From positions 1 through 8,213 of the forward strand of contig JAGDBR010000209.1 of NCBI GenBank assembly GCA_017958935.1: DNA of 8,213 bases. The letters run 5' to 3'. This DNA is from Lachnospiraceae bacterium (GTDB lineage: Bacteria > Bacillota_A > Clostridia > Lachnospirales > Lachnospiraceae). The notes under the pieces are model-generated. The model ran no database searches. It saw nothing but the letters and a program-made list of their open reading frames with translations, and was not told the DNA's origin. Shown piece after piece: positions 1 to 6,269 of this stretch; position 1 is the first letter of the stretch, and the number at the start of each line of letters is the position of its first letter. The position numbers and the translations under genes are program-made.

Positions 1-79
1 AGCCCGGCCGCGCATTCCTGCGCATTCTGTTCTTTTTTTGTCTTGTGTTTTGTGTTTTCTTTTGTCTTGTTTATAAACC
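1..79. other. A-rich spacer downstream of the ribulokinase gene
   Basis: Read on the minus strand, this stretch after the ribulokinase stop is strongly A-rich, with scattered G and C, and has no stable hairpin followed by a T-run. It therefore shows no intrinsic terminator, and the operon could continue leftward out of the window, where araA or araD might be expected. Two ATG triplets on the minus strand near positions 25 and 15 could start a next gene, but neither has a good ribosome binding site and too little sequence remains to judge. Confidence 0.4.
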
Positions 80-1738
80 TTACGCTTCTCTGAACCGGTG
101 CAGCCGCTCCATCACGTTGTTCTCCCCTTCTCCGAAGTAGGCGTACAGCGTGCGGTACTCCTTGTACAGTTCGTTGTAGACCGCGACGTGCTCCGGGACC
201 GGCTCGTAGACCGTCAGGACGGGGCTCTTCATCGCCTTCGCCGCCAGTTCCACGGACGCATAGCCGCCCGCGCTCCCGTCGGCCGCCGCGGCCGCGAAGA
301 TCGCGCTGCCGAGCGCCGGCCCGACCTGCGTTTCGAGCACCTCGACCGGCAGGCCGAGGATGTCCGCGTACAGCTGCATGATGAACGGGTTCTTCCGGCT
401 GATACCGCCCGACACCGTGAACTTCTTCACGGGCAGGCCGTGCTCGCCGAAGTTCTCGAGGATGACCCGGCAGCCGAAGGCCGTCGACTCGGCCAGGGCG
501 CGGTAGACGTCCTCGCTCTTCGTCTTCGGCGTCATGCCGAGGATCAGGCCGGAGAGCTCGTAGTTGCACAGAATGCTCCGGTTCCCGTTCAGCCAGTCGA
601 GGGCAAGCAGGCCGGATTCCCCGGGCTTGCGCTGCGCCGCGCGCGACGACAGCAGCAGGTGGACGTTCTTCCCCTGCGCCTTCGCTTCGTCATAGATCTC
701 CGCCGGGACCATATGATCGACGAACCAGCCGTACAGGTCGCCGACCGACGTCTGCCCCGCTTCGTACCCTTCGAAGCCCGGCAGGATGCCGTCCGTGACG
801 GAGCCGCAGATCCCGGGCACCTCCACGCGCTCCTTGCCGAGCATCATGATGCAGGCCGACGTGCCGATGATCATCAGCACGTGCCCTTCGTCCGTGACGC
901 CGCCCGCCGGTACGCACACGTGCGCGTCGACCAGGCCTGCGGCGACCGCGATGCCGGGCTTCAGCCCCAGCAGGTTCGCGGCGTTCTCCGTCAGCGTCCC
1001 GGCCTTTTCGCCCACCGGGATCACCGGCGACGGCAGCTTGTCCGTCACGTATCCTTCCGGCCGGAAGCCGGCCTCCCGGAACAGCTCCTCGTCCGGGTAG
1101 CCCTTCTTCGGGTCGTAATATGCCTTGTAGCCGGCCGCGCAGCTGTTGCGTGTCTTCTCGCCCGTCAGGCGGAAGACGATCCAGTCCGCGACGTCCACGT
1201 ACTCGTACATCGCCCCGTACACTTCCGGCGCGCGCTCATAGACTTCCCACAGCTTCGGGTAGAGCGACTCGGCGGAAATGCTGCCGCCGAACTGCGAGAG
1301 CAGCTCCGGGCAGGTCTTCGCGGCCGCGTCCGTCAGACGCCGTGCCTGCACGGTCCCGCCGTGATGCTTCCAGAGTTTCAGATAAGCCTGCGGCTCCCGG
1401 TAGAACCGCGGGTCCTCGCACAGCGGCTTCCAGTGTTCGTCCACGGGGAACGCCGAGCAGGCCGTCGCGTCGACGCCGATGCCGATCACTTCGTTCGGCG
1501 ACACATTGCCCTGCAGCAGCACGGACGTGACCGTTTCGCGCAGGACGTGCATGTAGTCTTCGGGCACCTGCAGCGCATAGTCCGGCGGCAGCGGTACCCC
1601 GTTCAGCAGTTTTTCTTCCATGATCCCGTTCGGGTAATCGCATGACGCCGACGCCTTCACTTCTCCGTTCGAGACGTCGACGAGCACGGCCCTGCCGGAC
1701 AGGGATCCGAAGTCGATTCCGATCGTATAAAGCGCCAT
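80..1738 (-). CDS. araB: L-ribulokinase (FGGY carbohydrate kinase)
   Basis: AraB uses ATP in the cytoplasm to phosphorylate L-ribulose to L-ribulose 5-phosphate, the second step of L-arabinose catabolism after AraA and before AraD. The 552-residue product has the usual AraB length (about 560). It opens with the FGGY phosphate-binding segment GIDFGSLSGRA (residues 7-17). It carries GIGVDATA (86-93), the segment GLVDAHV with the probable catalytic base D271, the nucleotide-binding GTSAC (292-296), EAGQTSVGDLYGWF (326-339) and the C-terminal ATPase motif SGGISRKN (443-450). These match AraB rather than xylulokinase or glycerol kinase. The ATG at 1738 is preceded by GAAAGGAG with a six-base gap, which fixes the start. 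It lies 69 bases after the hydrolase gene and is probably the third gene of the same transcript. Some AraB-type kinases also accept ribitol or other pentuloses, so the in vivo substrate is inferred. Confidence 0.93.
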   Translation of the reverse strand: MALYTIGIDFGSLSGRAVLVDVSNGEVKASASCDYPNGIMEEKLLNGVPLPPDYALQVPEDYMHVLRETVTSVLLQGNVSPNEVIGIGVDATACSAFPVDEHWKPLCEDPRFYREPQAYLKLWKHHGGTVQARRLTDAAAKTCPELLSQFGGSISAESLYPKLWEVYERAPEVYGAMYEYVDVADWIVFRLTGEKTRNSCAAGYKAYYDPKKGYPDEELFREAGFRPEGYVTDKLPSPVIPVGEKAGTLTENAANLLGLKPGIAVAAGLVDAHVCVPAGGVTDEGHVLMIIGTSACIMMLGKERVEVPGICGSVTDGILPGFEGYEAGQTSVGDLYGWFVDHMVPAEIYDEAKAQGKNVHLLLSSRAAQRKPGESGLLALDWLNGNRSILCNYELSGLILGMTPKTKSEDVYRALAESTAFGCRVILENFGEHGLPVKKFTVSGGISRKNPFIMQLYADILGLPVEVLETQVGPALGSAIFAAAAADGSAGGYASVELAAKAMKSPVLTVYEPVPEHVAVYNELYKEYRTLYAYFGEGENNVMERLHRFREA

Positions 1739-1761
1739 TTCACGCTCCTTTCAGGCGACAA

Positions 1762-1790
1762 GGCACCGGTGCCGCAAAAGCACCGGTGCC
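1762..1790. repeat. Intercistronic hairpin built from two palindromes
   Basis: The sequence GCACCGGTGC occurs twice, inside 1762-1773 and at 1780-1789, separated by an A-rich spacer. Each copy is itself a palindrome. In addition, bases 1762-1772 pair perfectly with 1780-1790, giving an 11-base-pair stem around a 7-base loop. It sits between the hydrolase stop and the ribosome binding site of araB. The minus strand continues with TTGTCG rather than a T-run, so it is not a standard intrinsic terminator. It may stabilise or process the mRNA, act as a weak attenuator, or bind a protein. The structure is directly visible, while the role is inferred. Confidence 0.7.
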
Positions 1791-1807
1791 CCGTTCTCCT
1801 ATCTGAA

Positions 1808-3766
1808 TCAGAAGATCATGTTGTTCGTCAGACCGCCTGCCGAGCAGAGCGTCCAGACGCCCCAGAGGACCGCGGTCACCAGGCCGGGCCAGATGCTGCG
1901 CGTCTTGCTGGAGATGTAAACGTTGAGCGCGTTACCGACTGTGATGCCGATCGTGAGCGGCAGGATCGCAAGTCCGTATGCGTACAGGATACCGGTACGG
2001 AAGCCTTCCATGACGGTATGGGTGATCTTCAGCTGCAGGGCGAAGATGATGTAGAACACCAGCAGGCCGCCGACGGTGATCGCCGTGGTCTTCAGGACGT
2101 TCAGGATCAGGTTCTTCGTCGTGCCGTCATACTTGATGCCGAGCGACTTCGTGGCAAGGCTCGTGCACAGGAAGTACGGGATCAGGTAGATGAAGTAGAC
2201 GACCCAGCACATCACACGTTTGCGGCTCAGGTTCGTGAACTGCAGGGTGTTGATGTGCAGGCCCTGCTGCGTCCACTTGCCGATGACGGCCATCAGCAGG
2301 TAGCCGGCGCCGACGACGGTGATGCCGAACAGGAACGCCTTGGCAATGTAGCTGATGCTGAACTTCTTCGTATCGGACGTCGCGAAGCCCAGGCTCCTGT
2401 AGTTCTCGCCTGCCTTGCGGCCCCAGATGAAGTAGTACACCAGGAAGATGACCAGCATGCAGAACGCGGTCAGCCACTGCCATTCAACGTAGACGTTCGA
2501 GGTGCCGCCCAGCAGCCAGATGCTGTGCGCGACGCCGTTCGCGTCGGTCCACTTGGTCTTGATCAATGCCTCGGTCGCGATCTTCGTGACCGGGTTGTCC
2601 GTGTTGTAGGCGGTCGGGAACAGGCCGATCTCAGCGGCCTTGACGCCCGGCAGATACAGCAGCGGCGGAAGCACGAGCATCACGACCAGGAAGATCCACC
2701 ACCAGACGGTCTTCTCCGGGACGCCGTACGCCTCGATCTGCGGCAGCTCGAGCTGCTTGAAGGTCGCGGTCTTGATGAGCTTCGTCGCGACGAGGAACAT
2801 CAGGCCGACGATCGCGAGGTACTCGAGGATCCAGCCGAAGTCCTTCGTGCGCCACACGGTCGAAATGCCCTTGTAGCCGTTGACTTCGTCGGTCAGGTCG
2901 ACGCCGTCGATGTTGCCGTAGCCGTCCATGCCCAGGATGAAGCCGAAGATGATCTGCTTGACGGCTTCATTGTTCACGTTGTAGTAAGCGTGGATCGCAT
3001 GCGGGAAGTAGAACACGCGCAGGTAGGAATTGCCGTCCTCCGCGGTCACATGATACTGCTTGCTCGGGACGATCGAGCCGGCCGGCTCGCCCCAGGCTTC
3101 CGCGATCTGCGGGCCGTTGTAATACTTGTGGATATCCTGCGTCGTCTTGCCGGTCTTCTCATCCAGGACGGTCGTCCGCTTCAGGGCCGACTCGTCGGAG
3201 TCGCCGACGATCGTGACGTAGTTGTAGTTGCCGGGCTGGGCTGCCACGCCGGAGCCCAAGTGCACCAGCAACTTGATGTGATCGGCATAGGCCGTCGCGA
3301 AACGGGTCGCGTAGCCGCCGCCCATCGAGTGACCGAACACCGCGATCTCGTCCTGGCGGACGAAGTTGTAGCTGGACAGGGTGTTGTAGATCGTGTCGCC
3401 GCAGAAGGTGGATTCACCTACCGATGTTTCCGTGGCGTAATCGGAGTCATGCGACCCCTGATAGTCAAAGTTGATGACGACATAGCCTCTTCTCGCGAGC
3501 TCCAGCGCGTACGTGCCGGTATGCTCGAGCATGTCGTTGCCGCCGTGATAGAGGACGGCAGCCGGCGCCGGGTTCTCGGCCGTAGCCGATCTCGGCCTGT
3601 AAAGCATGGCGTTGACGACGTCGCCGTCGGCAGAGGACAGGACCATCTTTTCGACCCTCACCTTACCCCATGCCGTATCGGTCCCGATGACCAGCGTCAG
3701 CGCGAGCACCGCGAAAAAGCAAATCACTATCGCGGCTATCGCATACGGTGATAATTTCTTTTTCAT
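1808..3766 (-). CDS. Membrane-anchored alpha/beta hydrolase with polytopic C-terminal domain
   Basis: This 652-residue protein has a Lys-rich N-terminus and a membrane segment at about 9-29, then an alpha/beta hydrolase domain to about residue 285. Visible hydrolase parts are LYHGG (72-76, oxyanion-hole region), ARRGYVVINFDYQG (91-104), the nucleophile elbow GHSMGG with S147, VGDSD (187-191, probable acid D191) and FPHAIH (254-259, probable catalytic H256 or H259). The C-terminal half has about eight hydrophobic segments, near 312-330, 354-374, 431-448, 473-496, 516-537, 556-577, 592-615 and 624-641. By the positive-inside rule the catalytic domain would face outward. The start at 3766 follows AAGGAG (3775-3780) with 8 bases between. 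Similar large membrane hydrolases occur in Bacillota, mostly uncharacterised. An esterase, deacetylase or lipid hydrolase are all possible. Its place between araM and araB suggests work on a sugar ester or on a lipid made from the dehydrogenase product, but this is inference. Confidence 0.8.
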   Translation of the reverse strand: MKKKLSPYAIAAIVICFFAVLALTLVIGTDTAWGKVRVEKMVLSSADGDVVNAMLYRPRSATAENPAPAAVLYHGGNDMLEHTGTYALELARRGYVVINFDYQGSHDSDYATETSVGESTFCGDTIYNTLSSYNFVRQDEIAVFGHSMGGGYATRFATAYADHIKLLVHLGSGVAAQPGNYNYVTIVGDSDESALKRTTVLDEKTGKTTQDIHKYYNGPQIAEAWGEPAGSIVPSKQYHVTAEDGNSYLRVFYFPHAIHAYYNVNNEAVKQIIFGFILGMDGYGNIDGVDLTDEVNGYKGISTVWRTKDFGWILEYLAIVGLMFLVATKLIKTATFKQLELPQIEAYGVPEKTVWWWIFLVVMLVLPPLLYLPGVKAAEIGLFPTAYNTDNPVTKIATEALIKTKWTDANGVAHSIWLLGGTSNVYVEWQWLTAFCMLVIFLVYYFIWGRKAGENYRSLGFATSDTKKFSISYIAKAFLFGITVVGAGYLLMAVIGKWTQQGLHINTLQFTNLSRKRVMCWVVYFIYLIPYFLCTSLATKSLGIKYDGTTKNLILNVLKTTAITVGGLLVFYIIFALQLKITHTVMEGFRTGILYAYGLAILPLTIGITVGNALNVYISSKTRSIWPGLVTAVLWGVWTLCSAGGLTNNMIF

Positions 3767-3817
3767 GTGATCTTCTCCTTTTTTTCTCCTTGTAATATAG
3801 TTTCAGGTTCCTCGTCC

Positions 3818-5185
3818 TCACGAATACTCGCGCTCCAGCCATGCTGCAAATTCATCCATGAGTCCGAGATCCCATATCAGGGAACTGAGTAAATACTTGT
3901 CGCGGACGTCGCGCGAGACGATGAACGCATCCCGCACCGTTTCCGCGCCGAAGCCGAGGTCCGCAGGCTTCACCGGCATCCCGAGCTTCTCCATCAGCGG
4001 CTGCAGTTTCTTCCCCTCCTTCAGCGCCTGCCGCATCAGCGCCTTTAATTCGTCCCAGTGCGCGATGATCTTCTGTGCCCGCTCCATGCGGCCGGAAAAG
4101 TCGTTTTTCCGGGTCTTTTCCTCAAGGACGAGAAAACCCTCGGCCGTGCTGCCGAAAAGCCGGAAAAGGCGGTTTTTCCACGCCACAGGGTCAAACGAAC
4201 GCGCTGCCTTCTCGACACGCGCGAGCGTCGGCTTATAGCGCAGGAGCTTCTTCATCAGCTTCAGCTCGATCAGCGTGCCGACGCCGACGTAGATCCCGTG
4301 CAGGTCGTACGCCTCGCCCTTCTCCAGCTGCATCATTTCCCAGCAGTGCGAGAAGTAATGCTCCAGGCCGGACGCCGGCCGCGAATTGCCCGCGAAGTTC
4401 ATGCACAGGCCCGAGAGCAGGAGTCCCTCGCCCACGGTCTGCACGGCGTCCGGATCGCGCGCCATCAGCTTCCCGGCGCCCTCGCACGTCTTGTCGACCG
4501 AGCGCCGCACCAGGCCCGCGATGGTCTCGCAGTAGTCCTCTTTGAAGACCAGCGAGACCATCTTCCACTCACAGAGCGCCGTCACCTTGGCGGCAATGTC
4601 GCCGAAGCCCGCCCACAGAAGTCTTTCCGGTGCCTTCTCCATCAGGTCCGTGTCACAGATGACGCCGAGGGGTGCGTTCGTCTTGACTGTGGCTTTCGTG
4701 TGGTCCAGTTCCAGCGACGCCGACGCGGATACGTAACCGTCCATCGAAGGCGCGGTGCCGACCGTCAGCTGCGGGAGACCCAACTCCGTCGCCGCAGCCT
4801 TGCAGATGTCGTTCAGCGAACCGCTTCCGACCGCCAGGATCAGATCGCAGGAGGAATCTGTCCGATCCTTCAGAAGCGCCACTGCCTTGTTATCCGGCTG
4901 CAGCTTATCGGGTCCGTTTTTTTCAAACACATAAAGGGAATAAGGAATGCCTGCCCGTTCCAGGATATCCAGAACGGCACGGCCGGCCGCGGCATAGGTG
5001 AAGGGGCCCGCGACCACCATCGGCTTCTTCGCGCCGAGCTTTTCGAGGACTTCGGGAAGCTTCTCCAGCACACGGCTGCCCAGTTCCACGACACGGACGC
5101 CCGTGGGGTGGAATTTTCCGCAGGAACATTGAAAACCGCCCTGTCCGATCAGGGTGGGCAAATCCAAACGATCCAGATCCGCCAT
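3818..5185 (-). CDS. araM: sn-glycerol-1-phosphate dehydrogenase, AraM/EgsA family
   Basis: This 455-residue iron-containing-alcohol-dehydrogenase-fold enzyme should interconvert dihydroxyacetone phosphate and sn-glycerol 1-phosphate with NAD(P)H in the cytoplasm. The N-terminus has FQCSCGKFH (18-26), a CxCGxxH pattern I recall from clostridial AraM homologues. Next come VAGPFTY (58-64), the dinucleotide-binding GSGSLND (120-126), TAPSMDGY (144-151), GFGDIAAK with D196, NSRPASGLEH (267-276) with SH to 280, and LHGIYVG (295-301). D196, H276 or H280, and H296 are the likely metal ligands. The protein is longer than B. subtilis AraM (about 394 residues), mainly through its C-terminal helical part. 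The ATG at 5185 fits the family's usual N-terminus, although the nearest strong ribosome binding site lies about 38 bases upstream. It is the first gene of the leftward run, divergent from the DeoR gene. A related polyol-phosphate dehydrogenase is the main alternative. Confidence 0.87.
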   Translation of the reverse strand: MADLDRLDLPTLIGQGGFQCSCGKFHPTGVRVVELGSRVLEKLPEVLEKLGAKKPMVVAGPFTYAAAGRAVLDILERAGIPYSLYVFEKNGPDKLQPDNKAVALLKDRTDSSCDLILAVGSGSLNDICKAAATELGLPQLTVGTAPSMDGYVSASASLELDHTKATVKTNAPLGVICDTDLMEKAPERLLWAGFGDIAAKVTALCEWKMVSLVFKEDYCETIAGLVRRSVDKTCEGAGKLMARDPDAVQTVGEGLLLSGLCMNFAGNSRPASGLEHYFSHCWEMMQLEKGEAYDLHGIYVGVGTLIELKLMKKLLRYKPTLARVEKAARSFDPVAWKNRLFRLFGSTAEGFLVLEEKTRKNDFSGRMERAQKIIAHWDELKALMRQALKEGKKLQPLMEKLGMPVKPADLGFGAETVRDAFIVSRDVRDKYLLSSLIWDLGLMDEFAAWLEREYS

Positions 5186-5232
5186 GCCGATTCGCCGGGC
5201 CGTGCCTTCCGGCCGGCGATGCGCCTCCTTTC
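5186..5232 (-). promoter_or_regulatory. Ribosome binding site and GC-rich hairpin ahead of araM
   Basis: On the minus strand a near-perfect AAAGGAGG lies at 5231-5224, far from the ATG at 5185 (38 bases between). No in-frame ATG, GTG or TTG lies close behind it, and the frame is closed upstream by a TGA at 5233-5231. The gap is mostly taken up by a GC-rich hairpin: bases 5219-5211 pair with 5201-5192, with one bulged C at 5199 and a 9-base loop. Folding removes about 28 bases and would leave about 10 between the ribosome binding site and the start. Pairing is visible; the bridging role is inferred. Confidence 0.6.
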
Positions 5233-5283
5233 ATTGAATGCTGCGACTGTCCCGTACTTGCTCTTCTGCTTCCACTCTGATTG

Positions 5284-5298
5284 AAATGTACCATTTTG
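5284..5298. promoter_or_regulatory. Candidate operator 1 (AAATG-TAC-CATTT)
   Basis: A short inverted repeat has five-base arms, AAATG (5284-5288) and CATTT (5292-5296), around TAC. It extends to CATTTTG (5292-5298), the same seven bases found at 5345-5351. It covers the proposed -10 of the leftward promoter. A DeoR-family protein encoded next door is the obvious binder, but this is inferred. Confidence 0.4.
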
Positions 5299-5314
5299 AG
5301 CGATTTTCCGTCAA
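5285..5314 (-). promoter_or_regulatory. Possible leftward promoter of the araM-hydrolase-araB run
   Basis: On the minus strand TTGACG (5314-5309) is followed after 18 bases by TACATT (5290-5285), which matches the sigma-A -10 at four of six positions. A transcript starting near 5278 would have a leader of about 93 bases carrying the hairpin described above. The -10 overlaps the palindrome at 5284-5296, so a bound repressor there would block it. The -35 is good and the -10 only fair. Confidence 0.42.
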
Positions 5315-5335
5315 CGGGCGGCGGAAAAGTTGACG
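5304..5335. repeat. Interleaved inverted repeats between the divergent promoters
   Basis: Two overlapping inverted repeats occupy this stretch. TTTTCCG (5304-5310) pairs with CGGAAAA (5322-5328), and CGTCAAC (5309-5315) pairs with GTTGACG (5329-5335). The first arm of the second pair contains the minus-strand -35 hexamer. They could be binding sites for a regulator or alternative RNA folds. Function is unknown. Confidence 0.4.
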
Positions 5336-5341
5336 AAAACA

Positions 5342-5369
5342 TTGCATTTTGTTGCAAAATCGATATAAT
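5342..5369 (+). promoter_or_regulatory. Rightward promoter of the DeoR-family gene
   Basis: TTGCAT (5342-5347), a 16-base spacer and a perfect TATAAT (5364-5369) form a good sigma-A type promoter. Transcription would start near 5376, giving a leader of about 27 bases before the ATG at 5403. The spacer holds the palindrome at 5346-5360, as expected for an autoregulated repressor gene. Confidence 0.7.
5346..5360. promoter_or_regulatory. Candidate operator 2 (ATTTTG-TTG-CAAAAT)
   Basis: A perfect inverted repeat with six-base arms, ATTTTG (5346-5351) and CAAAAT (5355-5360), surrounds TTG. It lies between the -35 and -10 of the rightward promoter, where bound protein would exclude RNA polymerase. 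It shares CATTTTG with operator 1, and the two copies start 53 bases apart, close to five helical turns. Binding by the neighbouring DeoR-family protein is inferred. Confidence 0.5.
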
Positions 5370-5388
5370 GTACTCATATTCGATCATC

Positions 5389-5394
5389 GGGAGG
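5389..5394 (+). promoter_or_regulatory. Ribosome binding site deciding the DeoR start
   Basis: GGGAGG lies eight bases before the ATG at 5403. This favours that start over an in-frame TTG at 5349. The TTG lies inside the promoter, upstream of the expected transcription start, and has no ribosome binding site. Confidence 0.8.
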
Positions 5395-5402
5395 CGCAAA
5401 AC

Positions 5403-6152
5403 ATGCTTCAGAATGAACGGTATTCCCTGATCTACAGCATCCTGCAGGAGCGCGGCAACGTTTCCACCCAGTATCTGCAGAAACGCCTGTTCGCGAGCGA
5501 GGCCACGATCCGCCGCGATCTGGAGGCCATGGAGAAGCAGGGGCTTCTGAAACGCGTCTGGGGCGGGGCGATGCTCGTCACCGTCGAAAAAGACGTCCCC
5601 TCCTTCGTCCGCGAAAAAGCGAACCAGGACAAAAAAGAAAAGATCTGCGCGACCGCGTCGCGGTTCTTAAAGAACTCGCTGACGCTCTTCATCGACAGCA
5701 GCACGACCTGCCTGCCCCTGGTCCCGTACATCGCCCAGCTGAAGGACATCACGGTCATCACGAGCAGCCTGAAGGCCGCGCGGGCGCTCTCCGACTATAC
5801 GAACGCGACGATCCAGCTGCTCGGCGGCCAGATCTACGAAGGCTACATCCTCTCCGGATACCTCGCGGTACAGGCCGTCCGCGAATACCACACCGACATG
5901 ATGTTCTTCTCCTGCAGCGGCATCAGCGCCACGCAGGGCATCACGAGCATCGAGCCCCGCGTCATCGAGGTCGTGCGGACCATGATGCGCCGCACCGAAA
6001 AACGCATCCTGCTCTGCGACACGAGCAAGATCAACGTCACCGCGCCGCTCGCGCTCTGCGACCTCTCGACCCCGGACCACATCGTCATGGACAAGATGCC
6101 GTGCGACGACTCCGGCCTGAAGGAAGTGCTCGGGCACCGGCTGATCGTGTAG
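5403..6152 (+). CDS. DeoR-family transcriptional regulator
   Basis: The 249-residue product has the standard DeoR-family length and layout. An N-terminal winged helix-turn-helix at about 5-58 contains the recognition-helix segment SEATIRRDLEAMEKQGLL (32-49), followed by KRVWGGA (50-56), the usual family signature. The rest (about 75-235) is the DeoRC sugar-phosphate sensor domain, with LFIDSSTTC (95-103) as the phosphate-binding turn, ITVITSS (116-122), LLGGQ (139-143), FFSCSGI (168-174) and the closing LLCDTSKI (203-210). Such proteins usually repress catabolic operons and release DNA when a phosphorylated sugar binds. Divergence from the araM-hydrolase-araB run suggests control of that run and of itself, with a pentulose phosphate or triose/glycerol phosphate as possible effectors. 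The effector and the targets are inferred. Confidence 0.92.
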   Translation: MLQNERYSLIYSILQERGNVSTQYLQKRLFASEATIRRDLEAMEKQGLLKRVWGGAMLVTVEKDVPSFVREKANQDKKEKICATASRFLKNSLTLFIDSSTTCLPLVPYIAQLKDITVITSSLKAARALSDYTNATIQLLGGQIYEGYILSGYLAVQAVREYHTDMMFFSCSGISATQGITSIEPRVIEVVRTMMRRTEKRILLCDTSKINVTAPLALCDLSTPDHIVMDKMPCDDSGLKEVLGHRLIV

Positions 6153-6210
6153 GACGGGCCGGCGAAAAACGCCCTGAAACATACACCGAAAAACACACAA
6201 AAAGACATAC

Positions 6211-6250
6211 AAAAGAGCGCCCCCGGTCCTCTGCCGGAGGCGCTCATTTT
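6211..6250. terminator. Bidirectional intrinsic terminator
   Basis: Bases 6215-6226 pair with 6234-6245 (11 pairs and one C-A mismatch) around a 7-base loop. The stem is flanked by AAAA on the left (6211-6214) and TTTT on the right (6247-6250), so each strand ends in a short T-run after the stem. It lies between the convergent ends of the DeoR gene and the lipoprotein gene and should stop both transcripts. The rest of the 117-base gap holds nothing else recognisable. Confidence 0.87.
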
Positions 6251-6269
6251 ATGTGCTTTCCGCGCTGTC

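Noticed and set aside
11..30. Repeated CGCATTC at 11-17 and 21-27
   Set aside because: Two short copies only, at the window edge, with nothing else to support a function.
98..1645. Long plus-strand open frame opposite araB
   Set aside because: Low-complexity Arg/Val/Asp-rich translation, no ribosome binding site support, and it fully overlaps a well-supported kinase gene.
1769..3751. A 660-codon open frame on the plus strand opposite the membrane hydrolase
   Set aside because: The translation is rich in Arg, Asp and Val with no domain pattern, as expected for the complement of a high-GC gene. The minus-strand frame has clear hydrolase motifs, membrane segments and a good ribosome binding site.
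3767..3817. Internal promoter between araM and the hydrolase, with a minus-strand TATATT near 3795
   Set aside because: No acceptable -35 at 16-18 bases, so the gap is treated as an ordinary operon spacer.
4058..5284. Long plus-strand open frame opposite araM
   Set aside because: Same pattern of an Arg-rich shadow translation, and it runs through the divergent control region.
5330..5335. TTGACG as the -35 of the DeoR promoter
   Set aside because: It is 28 bases from TATAAT, too far. TTGCAT at 5342 has a 16-base spacer.
5349..5402. TTG start that would lengthen the DeoR-family protein by 18 residues
   Set aside because: It lies inside the promoter, upstream of the expected transcription start. 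The ATG at 5403 has a proper ribosome binding site and gives the usual family N-terminus.
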